Part shown: positions 1 through 12,515 of the stretch, piece after piece | Layout of the letters: each line of letters opens with the position of its first letter | Position numbering within the stretch: position 1 is the stretch's first letter | NCBI GenBank assembly: GCA_003996215.1 | Contig: QJPP01007526.1 | Span: forward strand, 434,001 to 498,000 | From: Jaltomata sinuosa | Lineage: Eukaryota > Streptophyta > Magnoliopsida > Solanales > Solanaceae | DNA: 64,000 bases | Direction: 5' to 3' | Position numbers and translations under genes: made by a program | Notes under the pieces: model-generated | What the model was told of the DNA's origin: nothing | Database searches by the model: none | The model's input: only the letters and a program-made list of their open reading frames with translations

Positions 1-62
1 GCAAGCTCAGTGAGGATGGCGGTAAGGTCTGGAATAGTCAAGTTTCGCAGCCGATCATTAAC

Positions 63-1714
63 CTAAATCTCAATGGTGTCCAGTCGTGCATTCAGACTGT
101 CAATCGACTTTTGTACTGGCACCATGGCATCTGCTATCTCACGTCGGTTCAGTGGCTTCACCGAGGTTGAAAACCTCTTAATATGCTCTTCTGCATGGAA
201 GGCCGCTTTGGCGACCTTGCTAAATACCTCGCTGGTGAAGACATGTGGCTGACCCTGGCTACTGGATGGCCTGGACTGAGCCGATGAAGATGGACCAGCT
301 AATGATGATGGTCCAAAATCCGGTCTAGTCTGCTCATCAAATACTACCAACGCATCCGGTGGCAACTCACCACTAGGCTCTGGAAAGTCGGCTAATGTGG
401 CATATGCTCTAGTACGTGCCACTGGGTTGGCGGCGTATCGAATCAAAGCTACATCCTGAAAGCTGGAAGCATGAACAGTCCGGTCAACGCCTGGCATCTC
501 GGGCACCTCCACAGCCTGGCAAAGCTGAGTGATAAGGCATGGAAAAGGCATGATGGTGGACAACCTCAATGCCCGCTCTATGATCTCTTCCGCAATAATA
601 TGGGCAATAATAATATCGTAGCGGGCCATGAACGCAACAACCAAAATAGCCCGGTCAGAAGTAAGAGTGTTATATGCGATCATCGGTACCAACCGGTGTC
701 TAACCACTGCCCACCAAAAACTTTTGGCTACATTCAGCATTGCCTTGCCAATATTTGGTATACTTGTTGTCAACCAAGGCGGATTGTCGTCTGTGATAAG
801 TGAGGCAATCCACTGATAAGGTATTTTCTTATGTCTCACCTGCTCCATACGAGCATCCAAGTCTGGCTAGGAGGTTGGAGCTACAAAGTTCAGGCCATAG
901 AAAAGAGCTGAATGGTGCGCTCTGAGATGTCGACATGTACCCCCCGAATTTGTACTCTCTGAAGAGCTAGCTCTGACCTCGGATTTTTTCCTTTCTCGCA
1001 CTGGTTTATTAATGTAGCTGTATAGAAAGCATAAAACTCATGAACAATGACCGGGTTTTATAGACCACCCGACCGGCTCATCCACTGCAAGCCGTAATGA
1101 TCATACAAAGCCTTGACGTTTGCCATATCATCCAGACCTGCCGACCGAATCTCAACCTCCTTGTGAATGCTCCGCCGGTTGTACCCTTTGTCATTCAGTG
1201 CTCGACCCTCATGGTAGAGCCTAGATGAACCCCCAATGGCCCAGCGAACCTGATCCCGAACTTCGGTATTCTTGCATCTGAAGATGGGTGGCTTTACGGG
1301 AACAACCTCATCAACATATTGTTTTGTGATGGTCGAAGCCTCTTCATTGGACTTGCTAGTGGCCCCACTGTGGCTCGGGCTCGCACTTTCAGAGTCTGAG
1401 CCTGACCCCTCTTCATGCTTGCTACCAGATCCTGAAGCGTCTCCAGATTACGACCCTTCGGACCCACTTGCTTCCAGAATTGTACTAGACTCGCCCTCTC
1501 CCTCTTCAGACTGGGGAGGAGTGGTTTTAGATTAGACTTTAGCTAGCTGCCTCGTGGTCCTAGGAATGGCCTCCGGGTCGGAATCTATCTCATAAACTTC
1601 TTCTGAGCTGCTCTCCTCCGACTCAGTGGCCTCATCTTGGAGTTGTCTTTGTTTTCGGATGAGGGCCTCTGAGTCCTTGGCTTTGGTCTTCTTTGGTGTA
1701 TTTTTAGGAGGCAT
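63..1714 (-). pseudogene. Env-position ORF with a plant-transposon-type domain, degenerate
   Basis: The probable start is the ATG at 1714: an acidic, Ser/Glu-rich N-terminus (KKTKAKDSEA, then ESSSEEVYEIDSD) ends at a stop at 1532. Reading on in segments, residues such as GRALNDKGYNRRSI and YDHYGLQWMSR appear between stops. A long open stretch at 860-63 contains WWAVVRHRLVPM, DRAILVVAFMARYDI and AEEIIERAL, then a Ser/Pro-rich tail. This resembles the domain called putative plant transposon protein (Transposase_32), usually found downstream of pol in Athila elements. Function is unknown; it may be a remnant of an envelope-like gene. Several stops show decay. Confidence 0.62.
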
Positions 1715-2835
1715 GGTACCTGCAGGGTAGACATTGTCAGTACAAAGAACAATTACACAAAACCAAAGAAAAATATTTCAGGAATAGTTAACAGTGCAGG
1801 GATGACAGCTCCAAAAGACGGTCCGTCGTTTGGAATGACGGGTCTGTCCTGTTGAGTCGTCTTCCAGTTTCAGACTTGAGTATTTTCTTCCTTTTCTTTT
1901 CAATGATTACTAGTCCAACGACGGGCCATAGTTCAGAACTACGGTCCGTAGATTGACTTATACTTTTTGGGCAACCAACAATTATGATCAAAACTCCCTT
2001 CTACTTCATTTTTCCACTATTAAATTAGTTTTCACGACTCAAAACCCCCACATTATTTAGAATTTTAAACAGCCCATCACACAGACTCATCACACAGTTG
2101 CTTAGGGTTTCAAAAAGGGATTGTTCACTCTAACAACATCCCTTTAAAATTAATAACATGAAGAACACAAAGAAAACTTACCCTTGATAATCTTAGTCTT
2201 GTTCGTGTGTGAAGACTACTGTGTGATCGACTTTGTGCGTGCAAGAGTTGTGAGAAGTTGCTTTGTGGGAATATTTTTGGGAGTTTGAGTCAGATTAGGA
2301 AAGAAGGAGGGAGTAATTTTGATCTTTTCGTTTTGAAAATGGCGGTTTCCTTTCTTAGAGGGGAAGAAGTAGGTAGTGGCCGGGCCGGGTTCTAAAAAGT
2401 AAAAAATTGGGCTAACCCGGATACTTTTACTGTACCTGGGACTTACGGGTCAAAATAACGGTCCATCATTTGAAAGACGATCCGTTGTTAGACCCGTAGT
2501 CTTCGATTTTTTACCTTACCAGCTGCTAGGAATGACGGATTAAACGACGGATCCGTAGTTAAGAACCACAGACCATTTCTGAGACACGTCTTTGTTCTTT
2601 CAGAGACCTGTTTTTCTTCCGAGTGACCATGACTTGAACGACGGTCCATCGTTTGGGAAAACGAACCATTTGTGTGAGTCGTGGTCTGTTTCCAGAGACC
2701 TGTCCTTGCCACTTCAGGAACCATAACTTGATCGATGACCTGTCCCTTGAAAGGACGGTTCGTAAACCAAATCGTGGTTTCTGGGAACTCCTGCAGTGGT
2801 CGTCTTTTCCTCCTCATCTGCACAAACAACAAACC
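1715..2835 (-). repeat. Non-coding 3' stretch of the Athila-type element with inverted-arm motifs
   Basis: No ORF of note is present. At least six copies of a motif with an ACGGTCCGT-like arm, a loop near TTTGGAA and a second ACGG-arm occur, for example at 1816-1849, 1911-1950, 2456-2490, 2533-2560 and 2636-2672. The same motif is common in this element's LTR. A few of the pairs can fold into a 9-bp stem. Confidence 0.55.
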
Positions 2836-3034
2836 TTAGCCTTTGGTTGCCTCCCAAGCAGCGCTTGATTTAATGTCGCGGCACGACGCAAGTGTTTTGG
2901 CTACTCACACTTCACCAAAACACTCTACAATCACTAAAATTTACCATTAACCTAAAGTACAGTACAATTTCATGGGTTGCCTCCCATGGAGCGCCTGATT
3001 TAACATCGTGGCACGACGCAGGCTACTTGACTAC
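2836..3034 (-). repeat. Paired 45-bp motif after pol in the Athila-type element
   Basis: The plus-strand string GGTTGCCTCCC(A/C) followed by GCGC(T/C)TGATTTAA and CGTGGCACGACGCA occurs at 2845-2892 and again at 2973-3022. A repeated block of this kind directly after integrase is familiar from plant Athila elements, by recollection. It contains no ORF. Confidence 0.65.
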
Positions 3035-4463
3035 TCAGACTTCATCAAGCTCCTTGGGTGGTATGAACTCATCAATGCTCCAAGGTTCTATAGTTTTGAT
3101 CTCCTCTGCTGTACCGAAATAAGCCTTGATCCTTTTCCCATTTGCCTTAAACTTTTTCCCCTCATGATTCTCAAGTTCAATAGCTCCATGAGGGAAAACT
3201 TGAACCACCGTGAATGGTCCAATCCACTTGGACTTCAACTTGCCAGGAAATAAGCGAAGTATAGAATTGAAGAGCAGGACCAAGTTACTCGGCTGAAAAT
3301 CTCTCTTCTCTATTTTCCGGTCATGATACAGCTTCATCCTTTCCTTGTACAGGGCTGAACTTTCATATGCGTTCAGGTGGAACTCATCCAACTCATTCAA
3401 CTGCCCTAACCTCTGCAATGATGTTGTACTCCAATCCAAGTTCAGCTTCTTTAGAGCACACATAGCCTTGTGCTCTAGTTCAACCGGAAGATGGCACGCC
3501 TTACCAAATACAAGTTGATATGGAGACATGCCTATTGGAGTTTTGTACGCAGTCTGGTACGCCCATAAAACATCATCTAGCTTTCATGACCAATCCTTTC
3601 TATTGGCATTAACAGTCTTGGACAGGATTGACTTGATTTCTCTGTTGGAAACTTCCACTTGCCCACTTGTCTGAGGATGATAAGGGGTTGCAACTCTGTG
3701 TTTCACTCCATATTTTTCAAGCAAAGCACGAAACAACTTATCGCAAAAGTGAGAGACTACATCATTAATAATAGCTCTTGGCGTACCGAACTTTGAGAAG
3801 ATGTTCTTTTTCAAGAACGCTGTGACACATTTACCTTCATTGCTTGGAAGCGCAACCGCCTCCACCTAGTTAGACACATAGTCAACAACCACCACTATAC
3901 CAGTTCCCATTAGACAGCACGAACGGACCCATGAAGTCAATGCCCCAAACATCGAATAGCTCAATCACAAGGATGGGATTCATAGGAAGCTCATGCCTCC
4001 TTGATATGCCTCCTTCCCTCTGACATCTGCTGCGGGCCTTAGCAAACTCATGGGCGTCTTTATGAATAGTCGGCCAATAATAGCCGCATTGCAAGATCTT
4101 ATGGGTAGTCTGGATGCCACTATGATGACCTCCAACAGGGGAGGAATGGCATGCTTCCAATATCTCCATCATCTCAGCTTCCGGCACACATCTTCAGATC
4201 ATAGTGTCAGCACACACACGGAACAAGAATAGCTCTTCCCAAAAATATTTCTTTACATCAGACATGAACTTTCTCCTTTGGTGAACGGACATATCATCAG
4301 GCACTAAATCACTTGCCAAGTAGTTGGCAATGTCCGCGAACCATGGGATCAAGTCCTGAGAAGCAGCCAATACCTGCTCGTCAGGAAACCAATCATCAAT
4401 CTCTAACTCATCATTCAGCTTCAGCATAGCTTCTTCTTCTAGCCTAGACACATGATCTGCCAC
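3035..4463 (-). pseudogene. Linker and integrase of the Athila-type pol, frameshifted
   Basis: 4463-4194 holds the RNase H-integrase linker (ADHVSRLE, then DWFPDE). 4187-3882 holds the integrase zinc-binding region, with HH and C positions; one expected Cys appears as Ser (ARSRCQREG), which suggests decay. The core follows (GIDFMGPF; then HRVATPYHPQTSGQVEVSNR at 3865-3584), but the usual DGGSHF motif is degenerate. 3529-3035 holds the C-terminal domain (MSPYQLVFGKACHLPVELEH, GPFTVVQVFPHGAIEL), ending at a stop at 3035. At least three breaks separate these parts. Confidence 0.87.
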
Positions 4464-4508
4464 CTGATTTTCAGTACCCTTGCGGTCCTTAACTTTAAAG
4501 TCAAACTC

Positions 4509-4826
4509 CTACAGCAGCAACACCCATCTAATCAACCTTGGTTTATCATCCTTTTTCGCCATGAGATAGCGAAGAGCTGAATGGTCAGTATGCACCAACA
4601 CCTTGGTGCCAAGCAAATAAGATCTGAATTTCTCGAAGGCAAAGACCACAGCAAGGAGTTCCTGTTCAGTCACTGTATAGTTCTTCTGAGCTGGGTTAAG
4701 TGCCTTGCTAGCGTAGTAAATAGGATGAAGAATCTTCTCGCGCCTTTGGCCTAGGACTGCTCCTAGCGCCACCCCACCAGCATCACACATAACCTCAAAC
4801 GGTTGCGACCAATCAGGAGCAATAAT
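4509..4826 (-). pseudogene. RNase H domain of the Athila-type pol (continuation across the nested insertion)
   Basis: The minus strand shows the RNase H start (IIAPDWSQPFEVMCDAGG, with the first catalytic Asp in CDA), then YYASKAL, the TVTEQELLAVVFA block (catalytic Glu) and VHTDHSALRYL (catalytic Asp). Joined to 16636 across the insertion, the codons are continuous once one copy of the 5-bp duplication ATAAT is removed. The interruption is therefore purely insertional. A stop near 4509 breaks the frame. Confidence 0.88.
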
Positions 4827-7596
4827 TGTTGACACCCAATTTTGGCTCTCCGTGCTTAAAATTAACGTCTTCAGGTTTCCTGATCGTTAAAGAGCACAAA
4901 ATACATTTTTTACACATTTTTCATGAAATATAATAATTTATTGATAATCATCCTTATTTTAGGAATTTTATCAATTTATTGATATATTTTTATTTCTCAC
5001 AATTTATTGATAATTATCCTTTATTTTGTAAATATTAGGATTTTATCAATTTATTGTCATTATACAATTTTGACAATCGCAATATTTTTTACAGTCATCC
5101 GCACACGTACACAATACAAATACTACAATTTCAATTATTTAAAACACATTACATTTTATTTTATTTTTTAATCACATACCAACACATATTTTTGTATATT
5201 ATTTATAGATATTTTTTAATACATTCCGCAAGCACAAGAAGTCGGAGAAATTAATTCTAATACACAGAGCAACAAATCAATCAAGTCAAGGTCATGTCAC
5301 CTTTATTAAAGTGACATTTGACATGACCGAATACGGCTTTTATCTTTTGGTTAATACATTTTTATTTAATGGTTAATAGGGTGAAGAACCCACTAGTTAA
5401 TAACTAAGGGATAAGAGGGTTTGGGTTTATTATTTTTTGGACAAAGGAGGGGTTTGTTTTATATTATAAAAGGGGGGAGGGGGGCATTTTATTTTAAGGG
5501 GGACAAAACACATACACACTACATACACATATGCTACACACACACACACCCATCTGACTTTCTTTCTCTCTCAAGCCTCTCATTCTCACGCTCCACTCTC
5601 TCTTGCTCTCTCTCTCTCGCTGCCGCCACCGGAATTGATCACCGGCGGTCGGAAACGACGAGCAGCCACCACCAGAGCTCCACCACCACACGGCCAACAC
5701 CTCCCCCTCCTCTCTCCCTTTCTCTTCTCTTTTCCCTCTTTCTGCCTTTCCCCTTCGCCACTGATTGCCGAAAAAATTGAACCAGATCTGGCCGGAATCT
5801 TCATGTTCTAGGCGTTGCTCCAGTGTTGTCACCGTTGAAGCAACGCCACCCACTGTGGTCGGATTTTCCAGGTCTTTGGTCGGATTCTACAGGTTTCTTA
5901 TGGTTTGATTCGTTGACAGAAAAACAATGCTCCGACAACCTTCATTTTTTTTCAGATCTTTATTGTTGTGCTATGTTTATCTACTATTTTCATGAACTAA
6001 TCTACTTCTAGTAGTGGTTGTTGTGGACTGATTTTACACCTTTTTTGGTTTCAATTTTAGACCTTGTTTGGTCGTTGCTTTGATCTTGCCGGTGTTGAAT
6101 TCGTCTTGCTCACCACTGTTTTGCTGTTGTTGTTTTTGGCTGATTTTTTGGACTGATTGGGCAATTTCGCCCCCCCTGTAATGCTTTATCACATTTGTTA
6201 CACTGCATTGGCCAATGAAAAAACTCCCGTCGATTTTTGAGGCCTCCACAATAAAAAAGACGGATACATATATACATACGTAGCGAGAAAAATAAGTTTG
6301 GGCGATGACGAAATCTTGTTATTACAAGACGAAATAAAAAGTTTTATGATCCGCATCTTGGCGAGGTGATCTCGGATGGCCAACCGATGTTTCGCAGCCA
6401 TGGCGTATCTAAAACTTAATACAACTACATATCTGAGCCCATACTACAATAAAATTCTATTTTCTTATATTTACATACATATATGTATTTCTTGACTTAT
6501 TTTGGTAAATATTTATTTGTTATTAATATTTTTACTAAGTGTTTATACAGGTACGTGAGGATGCTTCCCGAAGACGATAATTAAAAGGAGTTTGAAGATC
6601 TCCCCAAAATTCATTGCTTTATTTATATCCTTGTAACTCTTGTAATTGTACAAAAACTAAAATATAGTGAAAACTTTACTTTTGGGGTGTCGGGTGGGAG
6701 TGTCCATTTATTTACTTATCTATTTTACGCGCTTAGGCAAAACTTTAAGTCGTAAATACTTTCATAAACAAATTAATTTAACTTAGATACTTAAGTTAAT
6801 TAATTCATATTTTTTACGTTACGCAAACATTAGGACGTCTTTTCTTTTCTTTTCCTTCTAATTAGTTTACCTAAACTTTACAAATAATCCTTTTACACAT
6901 TCTTTTGTTAAAAACACTTTTAAACTAATATTCCTTTCTCATTCTTAAACTCATTTTTTCTTGCAAAAGTGAAACAATATTTACATAATGAAAAACGCAA
7001 GTCACTCGATGTAATTATTGTACAATCTTTTCAATGCATTTCTTTTTACATTCTTTGCTCAATGTATTTAACATACATTACTTATACATTTTCTTCATAT
7101 ATATTTCGTAATAGTATCTACTTGTATTTACATATTTACATACTTTTCAATATACATTCTTTTACACTCTTTTATATACTTTCTTACATATAAATTTTCA
7201 TACATATAAAATTTCTCATACATATAAAAGTACATTTTTCATACTCTTATGTACATATTTTTAAATTATTGTTTGCACTTGTATATACATATTTATTACT
7301 GTTCATAGTTATACTTTTTTTACCTCCCCTCTCTTTAAAAAATTAAGTTTAGTCGGGTACCACATTTGTGGATTTCGAAGGATGCCTAACACCTTCCCTT
7401 CGGAATAACTTGAACCCTTACCTAGAATCTCAAATGGTTTTTCGTAGATTAAAATGCGAGTCATACATGTCAATAATAAAAAATAGGTTTCCTTATTTTC
7501 CTTAAAAATTGGGTGGCGACTCTTTACATAATAAAAAATTCTTTTAGAGTCCATAAGTTGTGTTTTATCTAACCTTGGTAAAAATAGGGCATGACA
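4827..7596 (+). repeat. 5' LTR of the Ogre-like element
   Basis: It starts TGTTGACACCC and ends GGGCATGACA. It contains a TATA box at 5465, a CT-rich and GCC-rich tract around 5560-5720 resembling a plant 5' leader, then long AT-rich sequence. Short ORFs inside it are present in both LTR copies and show no recognisable domain. Confidence 0.93.
5465..5471 (+). promoter_or_regulatory. TATA box in the 5' LTR
   Basis: TATAAAA lies 640 bp into the LTR and is followed by a G-rich run. About 30 bp downstream begins a stretch rich in ACACAC and TCTCTC, a plausible start of the retroelement RNA. The start site is inferred, not seen. Confidence 0.5.
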
Positions 7597-7599
7597 GAA

Positions 7600-7618
7600 T
7601 GGCGACTCCGTTGGGGAT
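7600..7618 (+). other. Primer-binding site, tRNA-Arg type (Ogre-like element)
   Basis: TGGCGACTCCGTTGGGGAT begins three bases after the LTR end. It is complementary to a tRNA 3' end of the form ...AACGGAGTCGCCA, of the tRNA-Arg kind used by Ogre elements. Confidence 0.8.
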
Positions 7619-8604
7619 AAGAACCAGGTTCTAACCATCATAGACTCAGTTTTTCAATTGAGGGAGGTATTTCCATTCACATTTTGATTATTTAATTTTT
7701 CAAATTATTTTTGCACACTATGAATTGTATATGTTATTTGTATTGTACATATAAATTTTTGGTTTTTGCTTATACATAAATTCTTTATATTATTATTTGA
7801 TTCATTATTTACTTTATATTGTAAATATGTGTTCGAAATACTTCTACAAATTATTTATTTAATTATCACATCATTTCTATTGAGTCTTGGCCGTACACTA
7901 TCACACACTGTGGTTCACGCGAGGAGTGTTTCGCGCTCCTCCAAAACTTCTTTGGATTCCTTAGCTTCAGAGTTAGTGCGTTCAAATTACTACGCATTTT
8001 CTCGCAGTTGTCCGAATATTCTTTATCAGCTTAGGTGAATCTACTCTTAGAATTCTTAGGCCGTTGTATATACGATCGCCACTTCAGTCGGATGAGTTTT
8101 TTATTCTTTATTTGTTATATATTTTTATTTGATACATGCTCTTTGTTTATTATATATTCTGCGTTTTTATATTTTTGTGCATACTTTTTGGTTTATACAT
8201 ATATGTACACATGTCATCTTCGTCCTCGTCCATTTTGTCTGACGATTTTGGTTGATTTGTGTTGAGTCTGGGACCTTTTCAATCCCTCACATTCGTTCTC
8301 GGTCTCTAAGACCATTCTTCACAATTTATCATTCTTTCCCATGCCCATTGTCGATCTTCAATTCCTCACATTCGTTCTCGATCTATAAGACCATCTTTCA
8401 TATATCGTTCTTTCTCATACCCGGTGTCGATCTTTACGATCACTCTTTTGGATTTCATCATTCTTTTTCAAGAAATTTTCAATACAGCCTTGTACATTCT
8501 TTTCATCTTTATACCGTACCTTTTTCTTGTCCAAACTCACTCATAGCTTTACTTTTTTCAATACAATCGCTCAAAGTAATTATACAACTCACATACAACT
8601 AGGT
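7619..8604 (+). other. 5' interior of the Ogre-like element, no gene seen
   Basis: AT-rich sequence with only short ORFs lacking known motifs. A 78-bp direct repeat is present (about 8279 and 8357), each copy holding CTCACATTCGTTCTCG. Gag would be expected here in an autonomous element; none is visible. Confidence 0.6.
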
Positions 8605-9820
8605 ATCAGTTCGAACTACGTTTTGACCTGATTCTTGTCCTGACAAGATACGTAGGCAACCTTACATAAGGGTTCGGTCTTCCATTGTTTCAAAATAATT
8701 TCTTCAGGATTTTAAAAACTGGGGCAAATTTTTGAAACAATTCAAATACCCTCTCCAAAGTCCTGTTGACAGCGCAAATCAACAGTTTCCCTCAAATCCA
8801 AATCTCCCTGACATCAGTGTCAATATTGGCCTTACATTCAAACCTTCACTCGACTTTGATCCTAGAACATGGGACATAAGTTTCTTTTTCTCTCAATCAT
8901 CGTAGATTATGAAATGTGACATTTTGGCCTTCACTTTCAAAATCAAGAGTTCAACACTCTCCCAGTCATTCAATTCTTCCGACAGGGGCGAAGTAATATC
9001 AAATATTTGCCATGCTTCTCTTTCTTTGTAATATTTTCAGCGTAGTAGAGTAGTGACAAAACTCTGTCTATCTTTTTACATCCGTCATCTTGATTGTCTG
9101 ATCAAAGTATTTTTAAAGCTCTTTGTCTGTAATTGGTTCCTCACAGCCGCCTGTCACACCATTTTTCAAGAATAACCACCAGTTCATGACAATCATACAT
9201 ATCACACCCATGGATTCATTCTGAACTACGTCCTGACCTGATTCTCATCTTAATTCATCTTGGTGAGATATGTAGGCAATCCTACATAAGGGTTCGGTCT
9301 TCCTGCTATTCTAAAATGATTTTTTTTAGGATTGCAAACTGGGGCAAATATTTTGGAATGGTCCACTGACGCTCTCAACCCTTAAAAAAATAATGACAAG
9401 CGTCAATCAATTCCCTCAAGTCCAAAATTCAAGATTATCAATATCACTCTTACCATAATCTCCATTCGACTTTAGTCTCAAAATCTGAAGACCTAAGTCT
9501 CTCTTCAAACCTCTCAAATGTCGTAGGCCATGGAACTACGGTAAATCACTTTCACTTTCCAAATCTAAGGGTTCAACGCAAGTTAGCTCATTTTCTTTGT
9601 AGGCGCGCCTATCATAGGATATCAAGCAATAAAAAGAGAGGAGTCGAGTCTGAAAAAGTTAAATAATCTCAGAACTTCACATGAGATAACATCCGACCTC
9701 GAACTTTTTGAGGCATCCATATTCAATGGGACAGACAAATCAGGGGAGTTTTTGATCGTGTAATTATATTATTTTTTCATGACTTTCCTACTTTCACTCC
9801 TTTCTTATTCCTTTACAGGA
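8605..9820 (+). repeat. Two diverged 610-bp tandem units in the Ogre-like interior
   Basis: Units start near 8605 and 9215. Each begins with GAACTACGT, a hairpin, TACGTAGGCA-like sequence and GGGTTCGGTCTTCC, then continues to CTGGGGCAAAT, a segment rich in TCAA and CCAAA, and a CATTCGACTTT-like block. Similarity is obvious but many changes separate them. The GGGGCAAA string resembles the element's own polypurine tract. Confidence 0.7.
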
Positions 9821-10163
9821 GAACCGTCCCCACTTAATCGGGGACGGGCACACCAATAAGTGCCCTCGCAAATAATTAAGAGGCCACAACATGTCATCTC
9901 CAACAACAATTGGAGACGATCACAACAATGGACGATCCCCATAAATAATTGGGAAATCGCAACAACGATCATCCCCACAAACAGTCGGGAGACACTCTCA
10001 TCGAGGACATCACCAACACTCGACACACGAGGCATCGCTCCGAGTTTGTCTATATCTTTGCATTATTTTTTATACATATTTTTTATATTCGATAAATATC
10101 TTAATTTTTTGCCTTATATTCCTTCTAGAGGTGAATTATTTTCTGCACATACATTTGCTATCG

Positions 10164-10985
10164 TATCCTCACGAACTACGCGAACCTGATTCTCATCTCG
10201 ATGAGATACGTAGGCAGCCCTTCTTGGGTTCGGTATTCCTTATTGGAAAAACAAACAAAAAAATGTGTACATACATTTTAGTTCGTATCTTCACGAACTA
10301 CGCGAACCTGATTCTCATCTCGATGAGATACGTAGGTAGCCCTTCTTGGGTTCGATATTCCTTATTGGAAAAACAAACAAAAAAATGTGTACATACATTT
10401 TAGTTCGTATCTTCACGAACTACGCGAACCTGATTCTCATCTCGATGAGATACGTAGGCAGCCCTTCTTGGGTTCGGTATTCCTTATTAGAAAAACAAAA
10501 AAAAAATGTGTACATACATTTTAGTTCGTATCTTCACGAACTACGCGAACCTGATTCTCATCTTGATGAGATACGTAGGCAGCCCTTCTTGGGTTCGGCA
10601 TTCCTTATTGGAAAAACGAAAAAAAAAATGTGTACATACATTTTAGTTCGTATCTTCACGAACTACGCGAACCTGATTCTCATCTCGATGAGATACGTAG
10701 GCAGCCCTTCTTGGGTTCGGTATTCCTTATTAGAAAAACAAAAAAAAAATGTGTACATACATTTTAGTTCGTATCTTCATGAACTACGCATACCTGATTC
10801 TCATCTCAATGAGATACGTAGGCAGTCCTTCTTGGATTCGGTATTTCCTTTACAAAAAAAAAAAGAGTTTTTTTTTTTACTTTACATCTTATACCCTATC
10901 CTCCTGAACTACACAGACCTGATTCTTTGTTTATACAAGATACGTAGGCAACCCTCATAAGGGTTCGGTCTCATTTTTCAAAAAA
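10164..10985 (+). repeat. 122-bp tandem array, seven copies, with a two-hairpin motif
   Basis: The string ACGAACTACG (or a close variant) recurs at 10171, 10293, 10415, 10536, 10658, 10779 and 10903, a period of 121-124 bp. Each unit has CCTGATTC, a short stem (TCTCATC/GATGAGA), ATACGTAGGCA, a second stem and TTCGG, followed by an A-rich spacer with ATGTGTACATACATTT. The seventh copy is diverged and resembles the units at 8610 and 9220. ORFs read through the array are products of the repetition. Confidence 0.9.
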
Positions 10986-12385
10986 AAAAAAAAAAAGGGA
11001 AAAAAACATCAAAGTTTTGACTTGGTTGGTACCAACATAGTTAGAAGTGTGCATGAGAAAGAAACAAATGGTATGATGGAGAGGACCAATTTCGTGGTAA
11101 ACCATAGATTCTTTTGGTACCTCTTAATCACACCTTAGTGACACTCGAAAATTCTCTTGCATGCATCTAAGATAAGAACAAAACCAACCTCATCGTTTCG
11201 TGTGCATTGTGTGGCGAGCATTAGATTAATTCATTGCATTGCATTGTTGATCTAGAACTTGGCCTAAATGTTTGTTGAGGCGAAATCCTGAGTTACACTT
11301 GATCTGGGAAAGGATCGTAGGCCTTCTTTGACCCGATTGAGCCTTTCATAACCTACCAAATAACATTATTCCTAGCATTCCCCCTTTGAGCCTAAAGCCT
11401 TTTCTTTGAACAACCACATCTCAGCCTATACCTTTCTGAGTGCTTACATGCACTACCCTCTTTTGGCCCGACCTCCCTGAGCGCATTAAAATGTGCAAAT
11501 TGCGGACAAAGATTCAAGATCAAAGATGCCAAAGGCAGAAGATGCAAAGTCCCAGAGGAATAAAGATGAAAATACGACTTTAAAGAAGGAGTAAAATTCC
11601 CACAAATCAAAACATGGAGAAATCCCCCCCAAAAAATATATAATGAAAAACACTCCAACAAATGTGGAGAAATTTCAAAAAAAAAAAATGAAAAAAAAAA
11701 AAAAAAAACAAAACAAAAAGAGAAAAGAACTCCAAAAGGGGAAAAAGGACTCCAACAACGAAAAGAAGTCGATACAAATTCAAAGAAAGGGACTACGAGA
11801 CAAAGAAGATCAAGCGTCCAAATGCAACAAATGTCAAAGCACAAATATAGTGCATGCTCAAGGGAGGATTAGTCACTTTTATCCCAAATAATATCCTACC
11901 CATCCCCAAGCCTACATTACAAGCTGATAAAAGCCCTACATGATCCTATTTCAAGTGTTCTCACATTAGTGGATACTTACATGAAGGTCAAGCCTATGGT
12001 ATCACAATCGCATGCATTGAACATCCTTCTGAGTGTGAGTGCACTTCTCAAAATGTCCTAAAATCAAAATACTCAAATGTGTGAAGAATAGGACTTTCTT
12101 TTGGTGAGGCACGTGAAACATGAGGAAAGATATAGTTCAAAATCTTTGTTTGAATCAAGAGGAACAAATCTTGTTGATACTTAGGTACGTCTGAGGTACC
12201 ATTTGAAACTATTGGAATTACCCGAAGTTGATCTCGGTTAGCTGGGAAAGATGGTGGAATTCTTATGCATAAGACTAATTGTTGGTACCAACTGAAAGTC
12301 AAGGCATGATTTTCTTTTCAACATTCTTACAACCAAAAAAAAAAATATATATATATATATATATCAAAAAGTTTTCTTCCTTCAC
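10986..12385 (+). other. Interior of the Ogre-like element between repeat arrays, no gene seen
   Basis: Contains several long A tracts (10979-10995, 11679-11708) and an (AT) run near 12344. The only longer ORF here is Lys-rich and comes from the A tracts. No retroelement protein motif is found on either strand. Confidence 0.6.
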
Positions 12386-12512
12386 AGGCACCCACCTTCT
12401 AATGCGGGTATTTACATTTCAAGTACATTTTACAGGCGCCCACCTTCTAATGCGGGTATTTACATTCAAGTACTTTTACAGGCGCCCACCTTCTAATGCG
12501 GGTATTTTCATT
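12386..12512 (+). repeat. Three tandem 46-bp units
   Basis: CACCTTCTAATGCGGGTATT recurs three times, near 12390, 12438 and 12487, each preceded by CAGGC(A/G)CC. The array leads directly into the 68-bp array. Confidence 0.8.
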
Positions 12513-12515
12513 AAC

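Noticed and set aside
471..1535. Plus-strand ORFs opposite the env-position gene
   Set aside because: Antisense shadows of the minus-strand retroelement frame, with no domain of their own.
5421..5853. Overlapping ORFs on both strands in the LTR (and again at 14489-14888)
   Set aside because: They lie in a CT/GA-rich leader-like tract, are low in complexity, and have no domain on either strand.
10131..10960. ORFs of 90-204 codons across the 122-bp array
   Set aside because: Products of tandem repetition with poly-A spacers (Lys runs). The same peptide repeats in each unit.
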